A stretch of 64,000 nucleotides of DNA from Sphingobacterium spiritivorum (GTDB taxonomy: Bacteria; Bacteroidota; Bacteroidia; Sphingobacteriales; Sphingobacteriaceae). The translations under genes and the position numbers were made by a program. Position 1 is the first letter of the stretch. Every line of letters begins with the position of its first letter. This document shows positions 55,011-63,999 of this stretch, one piece after another. The notes under the pieces are model-generated. The model made no database searches and was not told the origin of the DNA. It saw nothing but the letters and a program-made list of their open reading frames with translations. The stretch covers positions 1,674,001 through 1,738,000 of the forward strand of contig NZ_CP068082.1 of assembly GCF_016724845.1 (NCBI RefSeq). The letters run 5' to 3'.

Positions 55011-55040
55011 GGAATTTTGAAGAATAATTTTGTTAAATAA

Positions 55041-55075
55041 AAAAACAGGGCTTTTCTAAAAGCCCTGTTTTTTTA
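55041..55075. terminator. Bidirectional terminator
   Basis: AAAAACAGGGCTTTT (55041-55055) and its exact inverted copy pair around a 2-base loop, with T tails on both strands, closing the DUF1080 gene and the XRE gene. Confidence 0.88.
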
Positions 55076-55462
55076 TTTTCTTTTTTGTAGTTGTTTTAAT
55101 TGTGCTTCAAGGGCAGCTATGGTCTTTAGTTGTGACCTGATCGTGATCTCCTGAGTTTCAACAACTTTATTCAGTGCTTCAATGGTGGAGTCAATATGCC
55201 GCATACTCACATATCCATCCGGATCATCTAGCGCTACGCCGATACCATCCTTAAGCATTTCTCCGGTTCCTTTGAGAAGCCAGGCTTCATTTATATCACT
55301 ATATTTAGCTAAAATAGTAACCAAAGTATCCGAACCTAAAGACGAATTCTTTTGCACTCCTTTAAAATTAGCATAAGAAAGCCCCAGGTCTTTAAAGAAA
55401 TCAACCTTGTTAATCTTCTTAAATTCCGCTATCTCCAAAATACGTTCTTTAATATTAGTCAT
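55073..55462 (-). CDS. XRE-type HTH regulator with coiled-coil tail
   Basis: 129 residues. N-terminal Cro/C1-type HTH with NKVDFFKDLGLSYANFKGVQ and the following INEAWLLKGTGEML, the pattern of phage-repressor-like proteins (family NPEWLLTGKGEM). The C-terminus is a coiled coil (IEALNKVVETQEITIRSQLK) that may drive dimers. No phage genes are visible nearby. It is divergent from a region of about 550 bases and the HEPN-like gene, which it may control. Confidence 0.85.
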   Translation of the reverse strand: MTNIKERILEIAEFKKINKVDFFKDLGLSYANFKGVQKNSSLGSDTLVTILAKYSDINEAWLLKGTGEMLKDGIGVALDDPDGYVSMRHIDSTIEALNKVVETQEITIRSQLKTIAALEAQLKQLQKRK

Positions 55463-56010
55463 TATTTTGACTTTTTATTTGAAAAAGATAAAATAATATC
55501 CTAACTTAGTTTTAGAAACAAATTCTCAACCCAGTTAAAATATTTCATTCATGAAAAGTACAAAAAATAACTTAAAATCCAAACAATCAGAAGATCTGTC
55601 AGATGTATCTGTTGTTATTATCTCATTTCCTCTATCGTATAACTTAATAAATCTAATGGAATAAAAACATCAATTATATCATCTTTTGATCAAGTGAATG
55701 CCTCAGGAAGATAAGTCCTACTCCAAGAACCATATTACATTAGGACTTCAATGATACTCTTTATTATCCGCCTGGTCTACAGACCCGAATAGCGGATCAA
55801 CGCCCTCCCTTCTTATTGCATATGTCATACAACTCCATGTCCTGTTACGACATACAGGATAGGAATGCTGTATAGTATTCTGCTATGGCTATCCTTTATC
55901 TTATCAAAGAGGTTACCAGGTAATCATCTTTTGGAATCAGGCTGTTGTCCGATGAGGCTTAATATATTTCTGCATCGGACATCATTATCCACTATCAATC
56001 TATAATCAAT
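55463..56010. other. 548-base intergenic region
   Basis: Lies between the divergent XRE and HEPN-like genes. A possible 37-codon ORF at 55551-55664 (MKSTKNNLKSKQSEDLSDVS onward) has no recognised pattern. Two inverted repeats are visible: TCCTGT/ACAGGA near 55841-55862, and a perfect 9-bp TGTCCGATG (55946-55954) with CATCGGACA (55973-55981), the latter ending 29 bases before the HEPN-like start and suitable as an operator. Nothing else is supported. Confidence 0.5.
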
Positions 56011-56850
56011 ATGAATACTCCTTCTGAAAATCCTGCTTCTACGCATAAAGAGCTTATTATACAAGCAATCCGCTCTTCTATGGATAGTTTACATATCTAT
56101 TGCTTCAGTTATCTTATCCGGTCTCAACGGGCAAGCAACCCTGTTATTAGTCGTCTTGAAAGTACAGAGTTACATCATTACTACTTACTTGTCGTAAACG
56201 GAATTCATAGAGAAGAATTCCTTCAAAAGCAGGCTGAAGTCAACAGCATACTTCCTGAGCATATCCGGGTTATAATGGTTTGTGAATCTCTTGACGAGTT
56301 GGGAGAAAAAGCAAATTACAACAATTCCTTTTATCAACATATTTTAGTCAGTTCCGAAAAATGGGTAACGGATAACAAACACTCTATTGATATTGATCCA
56401 CATGAGATAAGACCACTAGTACTACACAAAACAGATGAACAGATCTGGAAAATACGCTACAACAATGCAAAAGGGCTGTTAGCCTCGGCTTCACAGGGAT
56501 GTGGTTGCGGATATGACGAAGCTGTAGCTGTAATGCTTAGTCTTGCATTGGAACAGATCTGCCTCGGCATGATTCTGATTCTGTTAAGATATTCTCCTCC
56601 TGTCAAAGATCTGGTCTATCTGTTCGACCTCATGTCATGCATAACGCCCATTGCTGAGGAGATTTTCTGTCTGAGTGTTCCGGAAGAACGAGGAATAATA
56701 GAAAATCTAAGTGATAGTCTCCGACAATTCAGAGACTCTCCGAGTTATGAGGTTGACGGGCATAATTTATACCTTGTATGTGATCGTACGGAGATCTTTC
56801 TGCAAAAAGCTGATCAATTCGTGCTGACATATCTGAAATCTTTAAAGTAA
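56011..56850 (+). CDS. Protein with HEPN-like C-terminal domain
   Basis: 279 residues, no signal peptide. Residues 20-125 form an alpha/beta part (YYLLVVNGIHREEF, HIRVIMVCESLDEL) that resembles a degenerate nucleotidyltransferase-like domain lacking the GS..D motif. Residues 145-279 are all-helical in the HEPN manner: WKIRYNNAKGLLASA, AVMLSLALEQICLGMILILL, PVKDLVYLFDLMSC, and LSDSLRQFRDSPSYEV. The catalytic Rx4-6H of HEPN RNases is not evident, the nearest being Arg241 and His251. Possible roles are a defence or toxin-antitoxin component; this is inference. Confidence 0.6.
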   Translation: MNTPSENPASTHKELIIQAIRSSMDSLHIYCFSYLIRSQRASNPVISRLESTELHHYYLLVVNGIHREEFLQKQAEVNSILPEHIRVIMVCESLDELGEKANYNNSFYQHILVSSEKWVTDNKHSIDIDPHEIRPLVLHKTDEQIWKIRYNNAKGLLASASQGCGCGYDEAVAVMLSLALEQICLGMILILLRYSPPVKDLVYLFDLMSCITPIAEEIFCLSVPEERGIIENLSDSLRQFRDSPSYEVDGHNLYLVCDRTEIFLQKADQFVLTYLKSLK

Positions 56851-56905
56851 GCCCAAACTGATGTATCCCTGTTCTATCCATTCGGATTCTGCAAGATCTT
56901 ATGAT

Positions 56906-56938
56906 ATAAGCAAGGCCGGAATATCCGGCCTTACTTAT
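56906..56938. terminator. Terminator between convergent genes
   Basis: AAGGCCGGA (56912-56920) and TCCGGCCTT (56924-56932) form a perfect 9-bp stem with loop ATA, extended by ATAAG and CTTAT beyond one mismatch. It separates the HEPN-like gene from the minus-strand lipoprotein operon. T tails are short. Confidence 0.65.
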
Positions 56939-56960
56939 TAACTGATTATTGAGAATAGAT

Positions 56961-58457
56961 CTATTTTTCAGGATAACCTGTTATGTAGATTTCATTGAAA
57001 TTGGCAAATTGGTTGGTAGTCGAGAATGTGGTGAGACAGACTATTTTTACGGCTTTAAGAATTTCATTATTATTCAATGCCAGCTTGGTCTCCTGCACGG
57101 TATTAGACAATGTAAACTGTCCAAAGTCTATCTCTTTTCCCTGCAGATCTATTCCATAGACTCTTACATCTTTCACTACTCTGTTACTGGCACTTCTGTG
57201 AAGTAAAGAGATTTCTTTTACAACAATCGGATCAAATGGAGCTGCCGGAGTTCTGAGGGCAGTCTCATTAAAGAGTCCTGAGGCTGAGGCTGCTCTTGTC
57301 TTCGTAAAGGTGAAGATCAAAGTAAAAGGATACTTTTGATCTGCCGGATGCGAAGAAGTCGTCGTCGTAGACCATTGTGTATGCCATATGGTAGATGTGC
57401 TGGCATCCAGCATAAAGGATGGCGGACCTTCGGAAGTGGAATTTGAATTAGAAGCATATGGCGTCCATCCTTTACGTGCATCAGCAGTATTGAATGCTTT
57501 AAGCTGACTTGGTGCAACTGATCCGTTGACAACGGTACTCAAACCTTCTTCTCCAGTGACTTTAACGGCTATGGCTGTCGCAGCAGAATTGATAGCGAAA
57601 ATATAATTCCCGTTTTCAACAGCTGTATTCGGGATCGTTAGCTTTTGAGGTGTACCGTTTAATGAATAACTGATTTCAAAATTAACATTTTTACCACTTC
57701 CGTTGCTCCAGAATATCTGCCCTTTATTGAAATAGCCTGACATCGATATTGACGCTGCAATCTCTTTGTAAGGAAGAATGCCCGGTTTCTGACTGTAAGG
57801 ATAGCTTTTGGAAGTCAGATTAAGCACCTTATCAGTAACTGTAACATCGAACTCATAGGCTTTGGTTTCATCACTAAGCCCATTTACCTCTACAATAACA
57901 TCCAGATCGCTGCTTGTAACTACCTTTTCCTTTGGTTGTCCGTCAGCCTGATATTTTATCTTATACTCAAATTGTTTTGCGGTAGTAGATGGAAATATAA
58001 ACCTGACTCCTCCCGGAGATGCCAACATGGTAACTCCTTTTGCTTTGAATTCATTTTCAAATGGTTTGGAGGTGATTTTGATTGTACTGGTTTTTGACGG
58101 TGTATTGTCTGCTGTGTAATAGACAATATTAATACTGTATTCTTTTTCCTGTTCTACAGCCAGTACTGTAGGTTTGTCGAAACTCACGACATCTACGGAC
58201 TTTGTTCCGGATGCTTCCTGGTAGGTAACCGTTGCCTTTTTGACTCTGTCACTCACAGCAGGCCAGAAGATCTCTATCTGCTGATTGTAATTGCTGAACA
58301 GCGTCAGATTATTGGGGCGAGCGGTTGGTCTTGTAGTGGTAACCGTCTCCTCTGTCTGAACAACATCCGGAAAGATCAGTTCATCCTGTTTACAGGAAGT
58401 GAACAGGAGCAGTCCCGAGATAAAGAGAATAAATAGGTGTTGAATATATGCTTTCAT
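56961..58457 (-). CDS. DUF4998-like lipoprotein with discoidin-type C-terminus
   Basis: 498 residues, last gene of the operon. Lipobox LFTSC with Cys22. Residues 45-330 contain repeated fibronectin-like strands starting with NLTLFSNYNQQIEIFWPAVS and DRVKKATVTYQ, as in DUF4998. The C-terminal part (about 335-495) has a discoidin-like layout with DASTSTIWHTQWSTTTT and YPFTLIFTFTKTRAASASGL. It is probably a surface protein binding carbohydrate; no catalytic residues are seen. It lies 23 bases downstream of the phosphatase-like/LamG gene. Confidence 0.78.
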   Translation of the reverse strand: MKAYIQHLFILFISGLLLFTSCKQDELIFPDVVQTEETVTTTRPTARPNNLTLFSNYNQQIEIFWPAVSDRVKKATVTYQEASGTKSVDVVSFDKPTVLAVEQEKEYSINIVYYTADNTPSKTSTIKITSKPFENEFKAKGVTMLASPGGVRFIFPSTTAKQFEYKIKYQADGQPKEKVVTSSDLDVIVEVNGLSDETKAYEFDVTVTDKVLNLTSKSYPYSQKPGILPYKEIAASISMSGYFNKGQIFWSNGSGKNVNFEISYSLNGTPQKLTIPNTAVENGNYIFAINSAATAIAVKVTGEEGLSTVVNGSVAPSQLKAFNTADARKGWTPYASNSNSTSEGPPSFMLDASTSTIWHTQWSTTTTSSHPADQKYPFTLIFTFTKTRAASASGLFNETALRTPAAPFDPIVVKEISLLHRSASNRVVKDVRVYGIDLQGKEIDFGQFTLSNTVQETKLALNNNEILKAVKIVCLTTFSTTNQFANFNEIYITGYPEK

Positions 58458-58480
58458 AATTGGTTGTCTTTAATAATGGT

Positions 58481-60241
58481 CTATTTTAAAAACTCTACTT
58501 CAAATTTGTTTAAGAAAACACTTCCTTCCAATTTCCATGTATCCTGAGTTTTTACTCCCATCCAGTAATAGACCTGCGGAGTAATGTCAATATCCTGAAA
58601 CAGTATACTTTTATTTGCATCTACAAAAGGTAAGGTATTCGCCGAAACTTTATAACTGTACTTTCCCTGAAGGGTAATATCAGGTTTTCCGGAAATAGCA
58701 TTTTTAAATTTGCCGCTCTTGTCATTGTCCTGCATCGGCCAGTAGCCTTTCAGGTTAGCGTAATAGGAATCGCTTTCTGCAATACCCATTTTATTGGCAA
58801 GAGCCCGCACTTCTGTTTCTTCCAGGCTCTTGTTGAAAATCATGACATCACACATATAGAAATCCACATACTGATTGAAGAAAGTAGATCCCTGAAAACC
58901 GAATGTCAGTGCACTAGGGGATAATACTTTTGTAATATCCATTTTATTGGATTGCGTGGCGGATAATACTCCGTTGAGATAAAATTTAGACACTACATTT
59001 TCACCTTCCTGATATATAACTCCTGTGATATGTGCCCACTCTCCGTTACGTGATATATTATCTACTTTCATTTCATTTTTTACGCTGCCGTCCGCTGTAA
59101 AGAAAGAAACACCGTTTCCATTTCTAAAGAATGACCATCCCGGCGTCTGCCCGGTCCTGGCATTTGTCTTACTCAGGAAGGGAGGAACGTCAAAATAATA
59201 ATCACCCCGTGCTTTATTCTTATTGATCTTGATTTTAGCTGCAATGGTCAGTTGCTTGGTTTTAGCAGGATTATAATCATCTTCTGTAGTTCCTATATTC
59301 GCATTCCGTGCTCTTACTCCTTCTGTCGGTGAATTGGTTTCACTGCCATCGAAACCGTAGAAATTGACAGGAGTGATCATTTCGCCATTAAGCTCTGAGG
59401 AAGCAAAATTGGGATTATGATATAATGTGAAAGAATTACGCTCCTGGAAAGAGCTTCCTCCATACGTATTCCCCGTACCTCCGTGATTGGATGTAAGGAT
59501 AATTAACCAGTCTTCGTATTTATAGTTGGCTCTTGCTTTAAGGGCATTGATAATTTCTCCTACATATTGATCATCTTTTTTGACTGCTGCCACATACTCC
59601 GGACTACTTGCCGAAAAAGAGGAATTTACTCCCGCTTTGATGACATCTGTAAGCTGCAAAACCATAATGTCTACATTTCTGTTTTTCAGATAATCAACGG
59701 CCTTATTTTTGGCATCTTCATCATTTGCCGCCAAAGCACTTTCATCAGCGTCCAGCAGCAAAACATTAGCTAAACCGGTGGATTGAGAAATTGCATATGT
59801 TTTTTTCTCCGGCGTTAGTTTCTCAATTCTGTTTATAAAAGAAGTCGGATAAACTAATTCCGCATGTTCATCCTCTCCCTGCTCAGGTAAATAATCGTCA
59901 TTACTGATATGATGTGTCGCTGAAGTCTGACCAACCATCAGACTCGTCCAGGTAGGTGCATCACCTGTATTTTCACCGACTATTGCTCTGAAAGAATACT
60001 TACTGTTAGGAATAAGAGATTTGATCGTTTCGGGCATGATTTCTTTCAATTCCTTACCTACGGTACCATCTATAGAGATTAATAATACTTTGCGCTGTAC
60101 AACGGTATCCGGTGGCAGTTCATATTCTTCAAAATTCGGCCCGGGATTGTCATATTTTGAACAACTGAAAAGCAGTGCCAAGGAAGCAAATGCTATTGTT
60201 GCAAAAGAGATGTATATATTTTTACAGTTCATAATAGTCAT
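58481..60241 (-). CDS. Phosphatase-like and LamG lipoprotein, metal site altered
   Basis: 586 residues. Lipobox LLFSC with Cys27. Residues 48-300 follow the alkaline-phosphatase/phosphodiesterase core: KVLLISIDGTVG with Asp58, GDAPTWTSLMVGQTSATHH, DIMVLQLTDVIKAG and WLIILTSNHGG. In active members the last two read VDxxGH and TSDHGG; here Ile and Val replace Asp and His and Asn252 replaces Asp, so metal binding is probably lost. Residues 320-500 are a LamG concanavalin-like domain (SFFRNGNGVSFFTADGSVKN), then a C-terminal part. ATG overlaps the upstream stop as TAATG. An inactive surface-binding protein is the best reading. Confidence 0.82.
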   Translation of the reverse strand: MTIMNCKNIYISFATIAFASLALLFSCSKYDNPGPNFEEYELPPDTVVQRKVLLISIDGTVGKELKEIMPETIKSLIPNSKYSFRAIVGENTGDAPTWTSLMVGQTSATHHISNDDYLPEQGEDEHAELVYPTSFINRIEKLTPEKKTYAISQSTGLANVLLLDADESALAANDEDAKNKAVDYLKNRNVDIMVLQLTDVIKAGVNSSFSASSPEYVAAVKKDDQYVGEIINALKARANYKYEDWLIILTSNHGGTGNTYGGSSFQERNSFTLYHNPNFASSELNGEMITPVNFYGFDGSETNSPTEGVRARNANIGTTEDDYNPAKTKQLTIAAKIKINKNKARGDYYFDVPPFLSKTNARTGQTPGWSFFRNGNGVSFFTADGSVKNEMKVDNISRNGEWAHITGVIYQEGENVVSKFYLNGVLSATQSNKMDITKVLSPSALTFGFQGSTFFNQYVDFYMCDVMIFNKSLEETEVRALANKMGIAESDSYYANLKGYWPMQDNDKSGKFKNAISGKPDITLQGKYSYKVSANTLPFVDANKSILFQDIDITPQVYYWMGVKTQDTWKLEGSVFLNKFEVEFLK

Positions 60242-62244
60242 TAATTAATATCAAAGAAAACACCCAACTCGGCCAAAGCCACATGATTTTCACCTCCCAG
60301 ATTTTTATCCGGAAATTCAAATTTTATGTATCTCGGCTCTACTAAAGCAGGGAAGTAAAAATCTCTTCTTGCATTTCGTTGTGCCGTAGCTTCACTTGAT
60401 TGTGCCAGTTTATAGTCTCCCTGTTGTGTCCAGGTGATATTATCGGCACTGGTATATACTTTGACACGCGTTGCATATGTATTTCCTTGTCTGTTCTGAA
60501 TAAAGAATCCTCTGATTTCTCCGGCAGTTTTCATATCTATGGTAATGGTAACCGGAAGTGAAGTAACAGGATTACAACTGCTGTAACAGGTGTGCCAGTA
60601 AGTTGTAATGCTACCATCATTGATAGCCGTAAATTTCCCGGTACTCTCATTAGTTGCTGTAGCCATGTTAGAGGTATACTCAAAAGGACTTGATGGCAGA
60701 TCATACTTTGGATTCATTGCAGAGTTGCCTCCCGTCTTTTTAATAGGGTCGTATGTCCATGTCGTCATTTCCATTGGCGGATATTTGGCACGCATCTCTT
60801 TCTTAGCTACGTTGCTGACCGCCATTCCCCATGCTACCATAAATCGGTAGTAATCACGGCCTGTAAACTCACATAATGAACGGTAGAAATAATCTCTTTT
60901 AGCCTGATCCAATGAGAACTGATAGTCTGAATTTCTGGATTTATTATATAAATAAGTCATAAATGCCCATCCGGATTCTCCATTTTTTCCCTGTATTTTA
61001 TCAAATAGCTGCAGGAAAGGTGTCAATCTGAAAAACGGAGCTTCTCCATCGGCAATTACTCCATCCAGATTAGAGAAATTCTTTCCTGTCAGTGAAGCTG
61101 CAAAAGTCAATGCTGTTGGTATAGCTGTCTTTAGTGCCGGGTGAAAATTGAGGATAGTTGCATTACCTCTTCTATGTCCTCCGTTAAAAATAAACAGGTT
61201 ATTGGATGTTTCTCCAAGATCTGACCAGCTCCATGTAGAAGTCTGCTGAAAGTTGTGCCCGACTTCATGATAAGATCCCCATGAATTACCATTGTGTATG
61301 GTCGTCAGATTGGTCAGCTCATCTAACCACTGCAGATCATTCTGTGCTACCCAAGGGAAACCACTATGTGCATATCCCAGCGAAGGTTGTATATCCAGTA
61401 CAACACGTTGAGGAAATTCCGGATAACGGTTTTTCACTTCTGCAGCGGTGGCACTCAGTCCCATCCAGTCGTAATAATCTTTCTCATATACGATATTCCA
61501 TTCGGCCATTACCTCATTAAGATCATTGAATCGTCCCTGATTAATGAAAGTAACTACATTCGCACGCGGAACTGTCATCACCATATGTTTACCCCGGATT
61601 TCTAACCACGGAACATTATTCGCCAATACATCTTTTTTCCATGCTGCAATATCGCTCTGTCCGTGAACAAAATCTGAAGCTCTTACAGGACCACTGAATT
61701 TTAAGTTTACCGGGATTGGACGCGCCACATTGGAACGTACCCATATGGTACCACCATACAGATTACGCACATAGTTGACTCCCGGAGCAAGCTCTTTAAC
61801 GGTATAGATCACCGGATCCCGTTTTAATGTTTCCTTCCCAGTCAGATTGTCCATGTGTGCTCCTATCTGCACAGTCAGTCCGATAAGTCCCTCCGGTACG
61901 GTGATCTTGACATTTTCACCGGGAGGGGCATACAATCCTGTACTGTATATGGCCTGAGGAGCTACACTGATCTTGTAGTCTCTGGAGGAAATGACATTCT
62001 TATTCATGTCTATGATGACAGTTGTATCTTTGATACGTGGTACATTCTCCCCTACCAGACCCGGAAATACACGGGCACGATCGTACAAGCTTTTGTCTGC
62101 GACAAACATTGTAGTATCTATTGCTGAAGGATCCTGATCTCCATCCTGATGCCCATCCTGGAAATCATATCCATACTTTTTACAGGACAATAATAAAGTC
62201 CCTATGCACAATGCTATGAATATTTTAATATTGCTCTTTTTCAT
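60241..62244 (-). CDS. M60-family metallopeptidase (mucinase-type) with discoidin-like end
   Basis: 667 residues from the ATG at 62244; an ATG at 62268 would add 8 residues before the signal. Lipobox LLLSC with Cys21. After an N-terminal beta domain the peptidase region holds SWGSYHEVGHNFQQ with His326, Glu327 and His330, and Glu345 in DLGETSNN, which fits the M60 motif HExxHx(8,28)E. The C-terminal 130 residues form an F5/8 type C-like domain (YATRVKVYTSADNITWTQQG, ALAELGVFFD). M60 enzymes cut O-glycoproteins such as mucins. It is the middle gene of the operon, linked by overlap to the LamG gene downstream. Confidence 0.92.
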   Translation of the reverse strand: MKKSNIKIFIALCIGTLLLSCKKYGYDFQDGHQDGDQDPSAIDTTMFVADKSLYDRARVFPGLVGENVPRIKDTTVIIDMNKNVISSRDYKISVAPQAIYSTGLYAPPGENVKITVPEGLIGLTVQIGAHMDNLTGKETLKRDPVIYTVKELAPGVNYVRNLYGGTIWVRSNVARPIPVNLKFSGPVRASDFVHGQSDIAAWKKDVLANNVPWLEIRGKHMVMTVPRANVVTFINQGRFNDLNEVMAEWNIVYEKDYYDWMGLSATAAEVKNRYPEFPQRVVLDIQPSLGYAHSGFPWVAQNDLQWLDELTNLTTIHNGNSWGSYHEVGHNFQQTSTWSWSDLGETSNNLFIFNGGHRRGNATILNFHPALKTAIPTALTFAASLTGKNFSNLDGVIADGEAPFFRLTPFLQLFDKIQGKNGESGWAFMTYLYNKSRNSDYQFSLDQAKRDYFYRSLCEFTGRDYYRFMVAWGMAVSNVAKKEMRAKYPPMEMTTWTYDPIKKTGGNSAMNPKYDLPSSPFEYTSNMATATNESTGKFTAINDGSITTYWHTCYSSCNPVTSLPVTITIDMKTAGEIRGFFIQNRQGNTYATRVKVYTSADNITWTQQGDYKLAQSSEATAQRNARRDFYFPALVEPRYIKFEFPDKNLGGENHVALAELGVFFDIN

Positions 62245-62274
62245 AATAAGTTCTTTAATCGTTAGCATTAGATC

Positions 62275-63999
62275 TTAATCTCTTACCAATATATAGTTAG
62301 GTGTCCAGCCTTTTCCGTCCAGCGACCACTGATAAATATCACTTGTTCCAAACCACTGATAGATCATAAAAGGCACATCTACAGAATTAGGAACCATATG
62401 ATAAAAATCCCCACCCAGAGGTGATCTGAAATAATCTACCTTATCACTGAAATTCAGCCAGTCATATCTGCCTGTCAATACAAAATCTGCCCCTTTACCA
62501 CTTTTTTCTTTCAATCTTGCCGTACCTACATCACTGTATCCCGGCCAGTATCCGATAAGATTGGCATACTGATCATGTGTCGGATCGACTTGTGTTATCC
62601 CTGACAGATTTTTAACCTGTTCGTCTGTAAAGGCCACATTATAAATCTGTAAGTTAGAAAGGGTAAATCTTGCACTATTGTTAGAACTACCGGGTATTTT
62701 TCCGATACGCAGAGGTGCTGTATTATCCAGATTATTGCCATTCGTTGTAGCTGTACTGTTAAATACACCATCTGTATAGGCTTTTATAGATCCGGTTGTC
62801 CGATTCACAACAACAGTTACCGCATGCCAGTTCCCGTCATTTACGACTGGTCCAAAGACCTGCCCTCCGATGGAGGAGTTAAATCCCCACTTGCCGCTCT
62901 CACCAAAGAAATTCCAACCTGCTCCGCCAAATCCTTCTTCCCTTTTTGAGAAGAAAACAGGATAATTCCAGACCGCATTGGCTTCATTATATTTAAAAAA
63001 GAATACCACAGTAAAGTTTTTGTTATTTGCAAAATTATACTGGGAAGCATTTTCAAGTGTAGCTAATGTCGATGTTCCTTCTCCATAAGTAAGACCTACT
63101 GCATTACCCACAAAAGGCATATCTGTGGTATTCAGCTTGGCGATAAGCTTACGCCTGAATTTTGGGGAATAGAACATCGTGAATGTGTTTCTCACTGCAT
63201 CCCCAAATACTGTCTGATCGTTGGTTGGATCAAGAACTTTCCCTCCTTTGGATGAACTGACAATAATTAACCAGTTTTCACTGCTGTAACTGGGTCTGTT
63301 GCGGATGATTTCTACAGCTTCTCCAATTTTCTGATCCACTTTATTTATTGCACTGATATATTGTGCATCAGTCGATTCATAAGATGACTTCTGGCCGGCA
63401 TCATCTACTCCGTGAAACTGCATAACGATAAGATCTGATTTTCCGGATTTTAATTCTTCCAGTCCGGCTTTACTCATTTCCTCATCATTTCCTGCAAATC
63501 CCTTTTTAGCAGTAGCTGCTCCTCCGAGATATGTCACTAATGGATCCGACGATGCAAATACACTGGAAGTTGCATCCTTATCTATGCTTTTCAACCTTGT
63601 GAACACGGTTGGATAATCTTTTAAATCTACTGTTGATAAATCCGAAGAAGTGACTTTATGCTTATCCTGATACACGCCTGTCAGCATGGATGCCCAACCA
63701 ATCTCATTGGTCATTGGATTTGTTTTATAATCCGTAAGACCATTGAACGTGTAAAGTGCATTTTTTTGCATCAAAGTCAGATTTTTGACATTTGAACTGA
63801 GTACTGCATTTCCTCTTAACCCGTCCACTATGATATAAAGTACCTTAGGCTTTCCGACTTCCGTATTCTGATTGACCGGCTGCTCGTTTAACAGATTCGG
63901 AAAATCTTTATTACAGCTCATTACGATTACAGAAGCAACAATGACAGATCCGATCCGGCATACTCTTTTTGCGTAGATTGCAAACATATTACTTTTCAT
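62275..63999 (-). CDS. Phosphatase-like and LamG lipoprotein, second paralogue
   Basis: 574 residues from the ATG at 63997-63999, one base before the window edge, so its promoter is not visible. Lipobox VMSC with Cys29. The core shows KVLYIIVDGLRG with Asp59, NEIGWASMLTGVYQDKHKV, LIVMQFHGVDDAGQKSS and NWLIIVSSSKGG. The expected His of VDDAGH is Gln203 and the expected TSDHGG is SSSKGG (Ser250, Lys251), so three ligands are missing. Residues 320-460 are a LamG domain (WNFFGESGKWGFNSSIGGQ, NWHAVTVVVNRTTGSIKAY). It is a diverged relative of the protein at 58481. Confidence 0.82.
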   Translation of the reverse strand: MKSNMFAIYAKRVCRIGSVIVASVIVMSCNKDFPNLLNEQPVNQNTEVGKPKVLYIIVDGLRGNAVLSSNVKNLTLMQKNALYTFNGLTDYKTNPMTNEIGWASMLTGVYQDKHKVTSSDLSTVDLKDYPTVFTRLKSIDKDATSSVFASSDPLVTYLGGAATAKKGFAGNDEEMSKAGLEELKSGKSDLIVMQFHGVDDAGQKSSYESTDAQYISAINKVDQKIGEAVEIIRNRPSYSSENWLIIVSSSKGGKVLDPTNDQTVFGDAVRNTFTMFYSPKFRRKLIAKLNTTDMPFVGNAVGLTYGEGTSTLATLENASQYNFANNKNFTVVFFFKYNEANAVWNYPVFFSKREEGFGGAGWNFFGESGKWGFNSSIGGQVFGPVVNDGNWHAVTVVVNRTTGSIKAYTDGVFNSTATTNGNNLDNTAPLRIGKIPGSSNNSARFTLSNLQIYNVAFTDEQVKNLSGITQVDPTHDQYANLIGYWPGYSDVGTARLKEKSGKGADFVLTGRYDWLNFSDKVDYFRSPLGGDFYHMVPNSVDVPFMIYQWFGTSDIYQWSLDGKGWTPNYILVRD

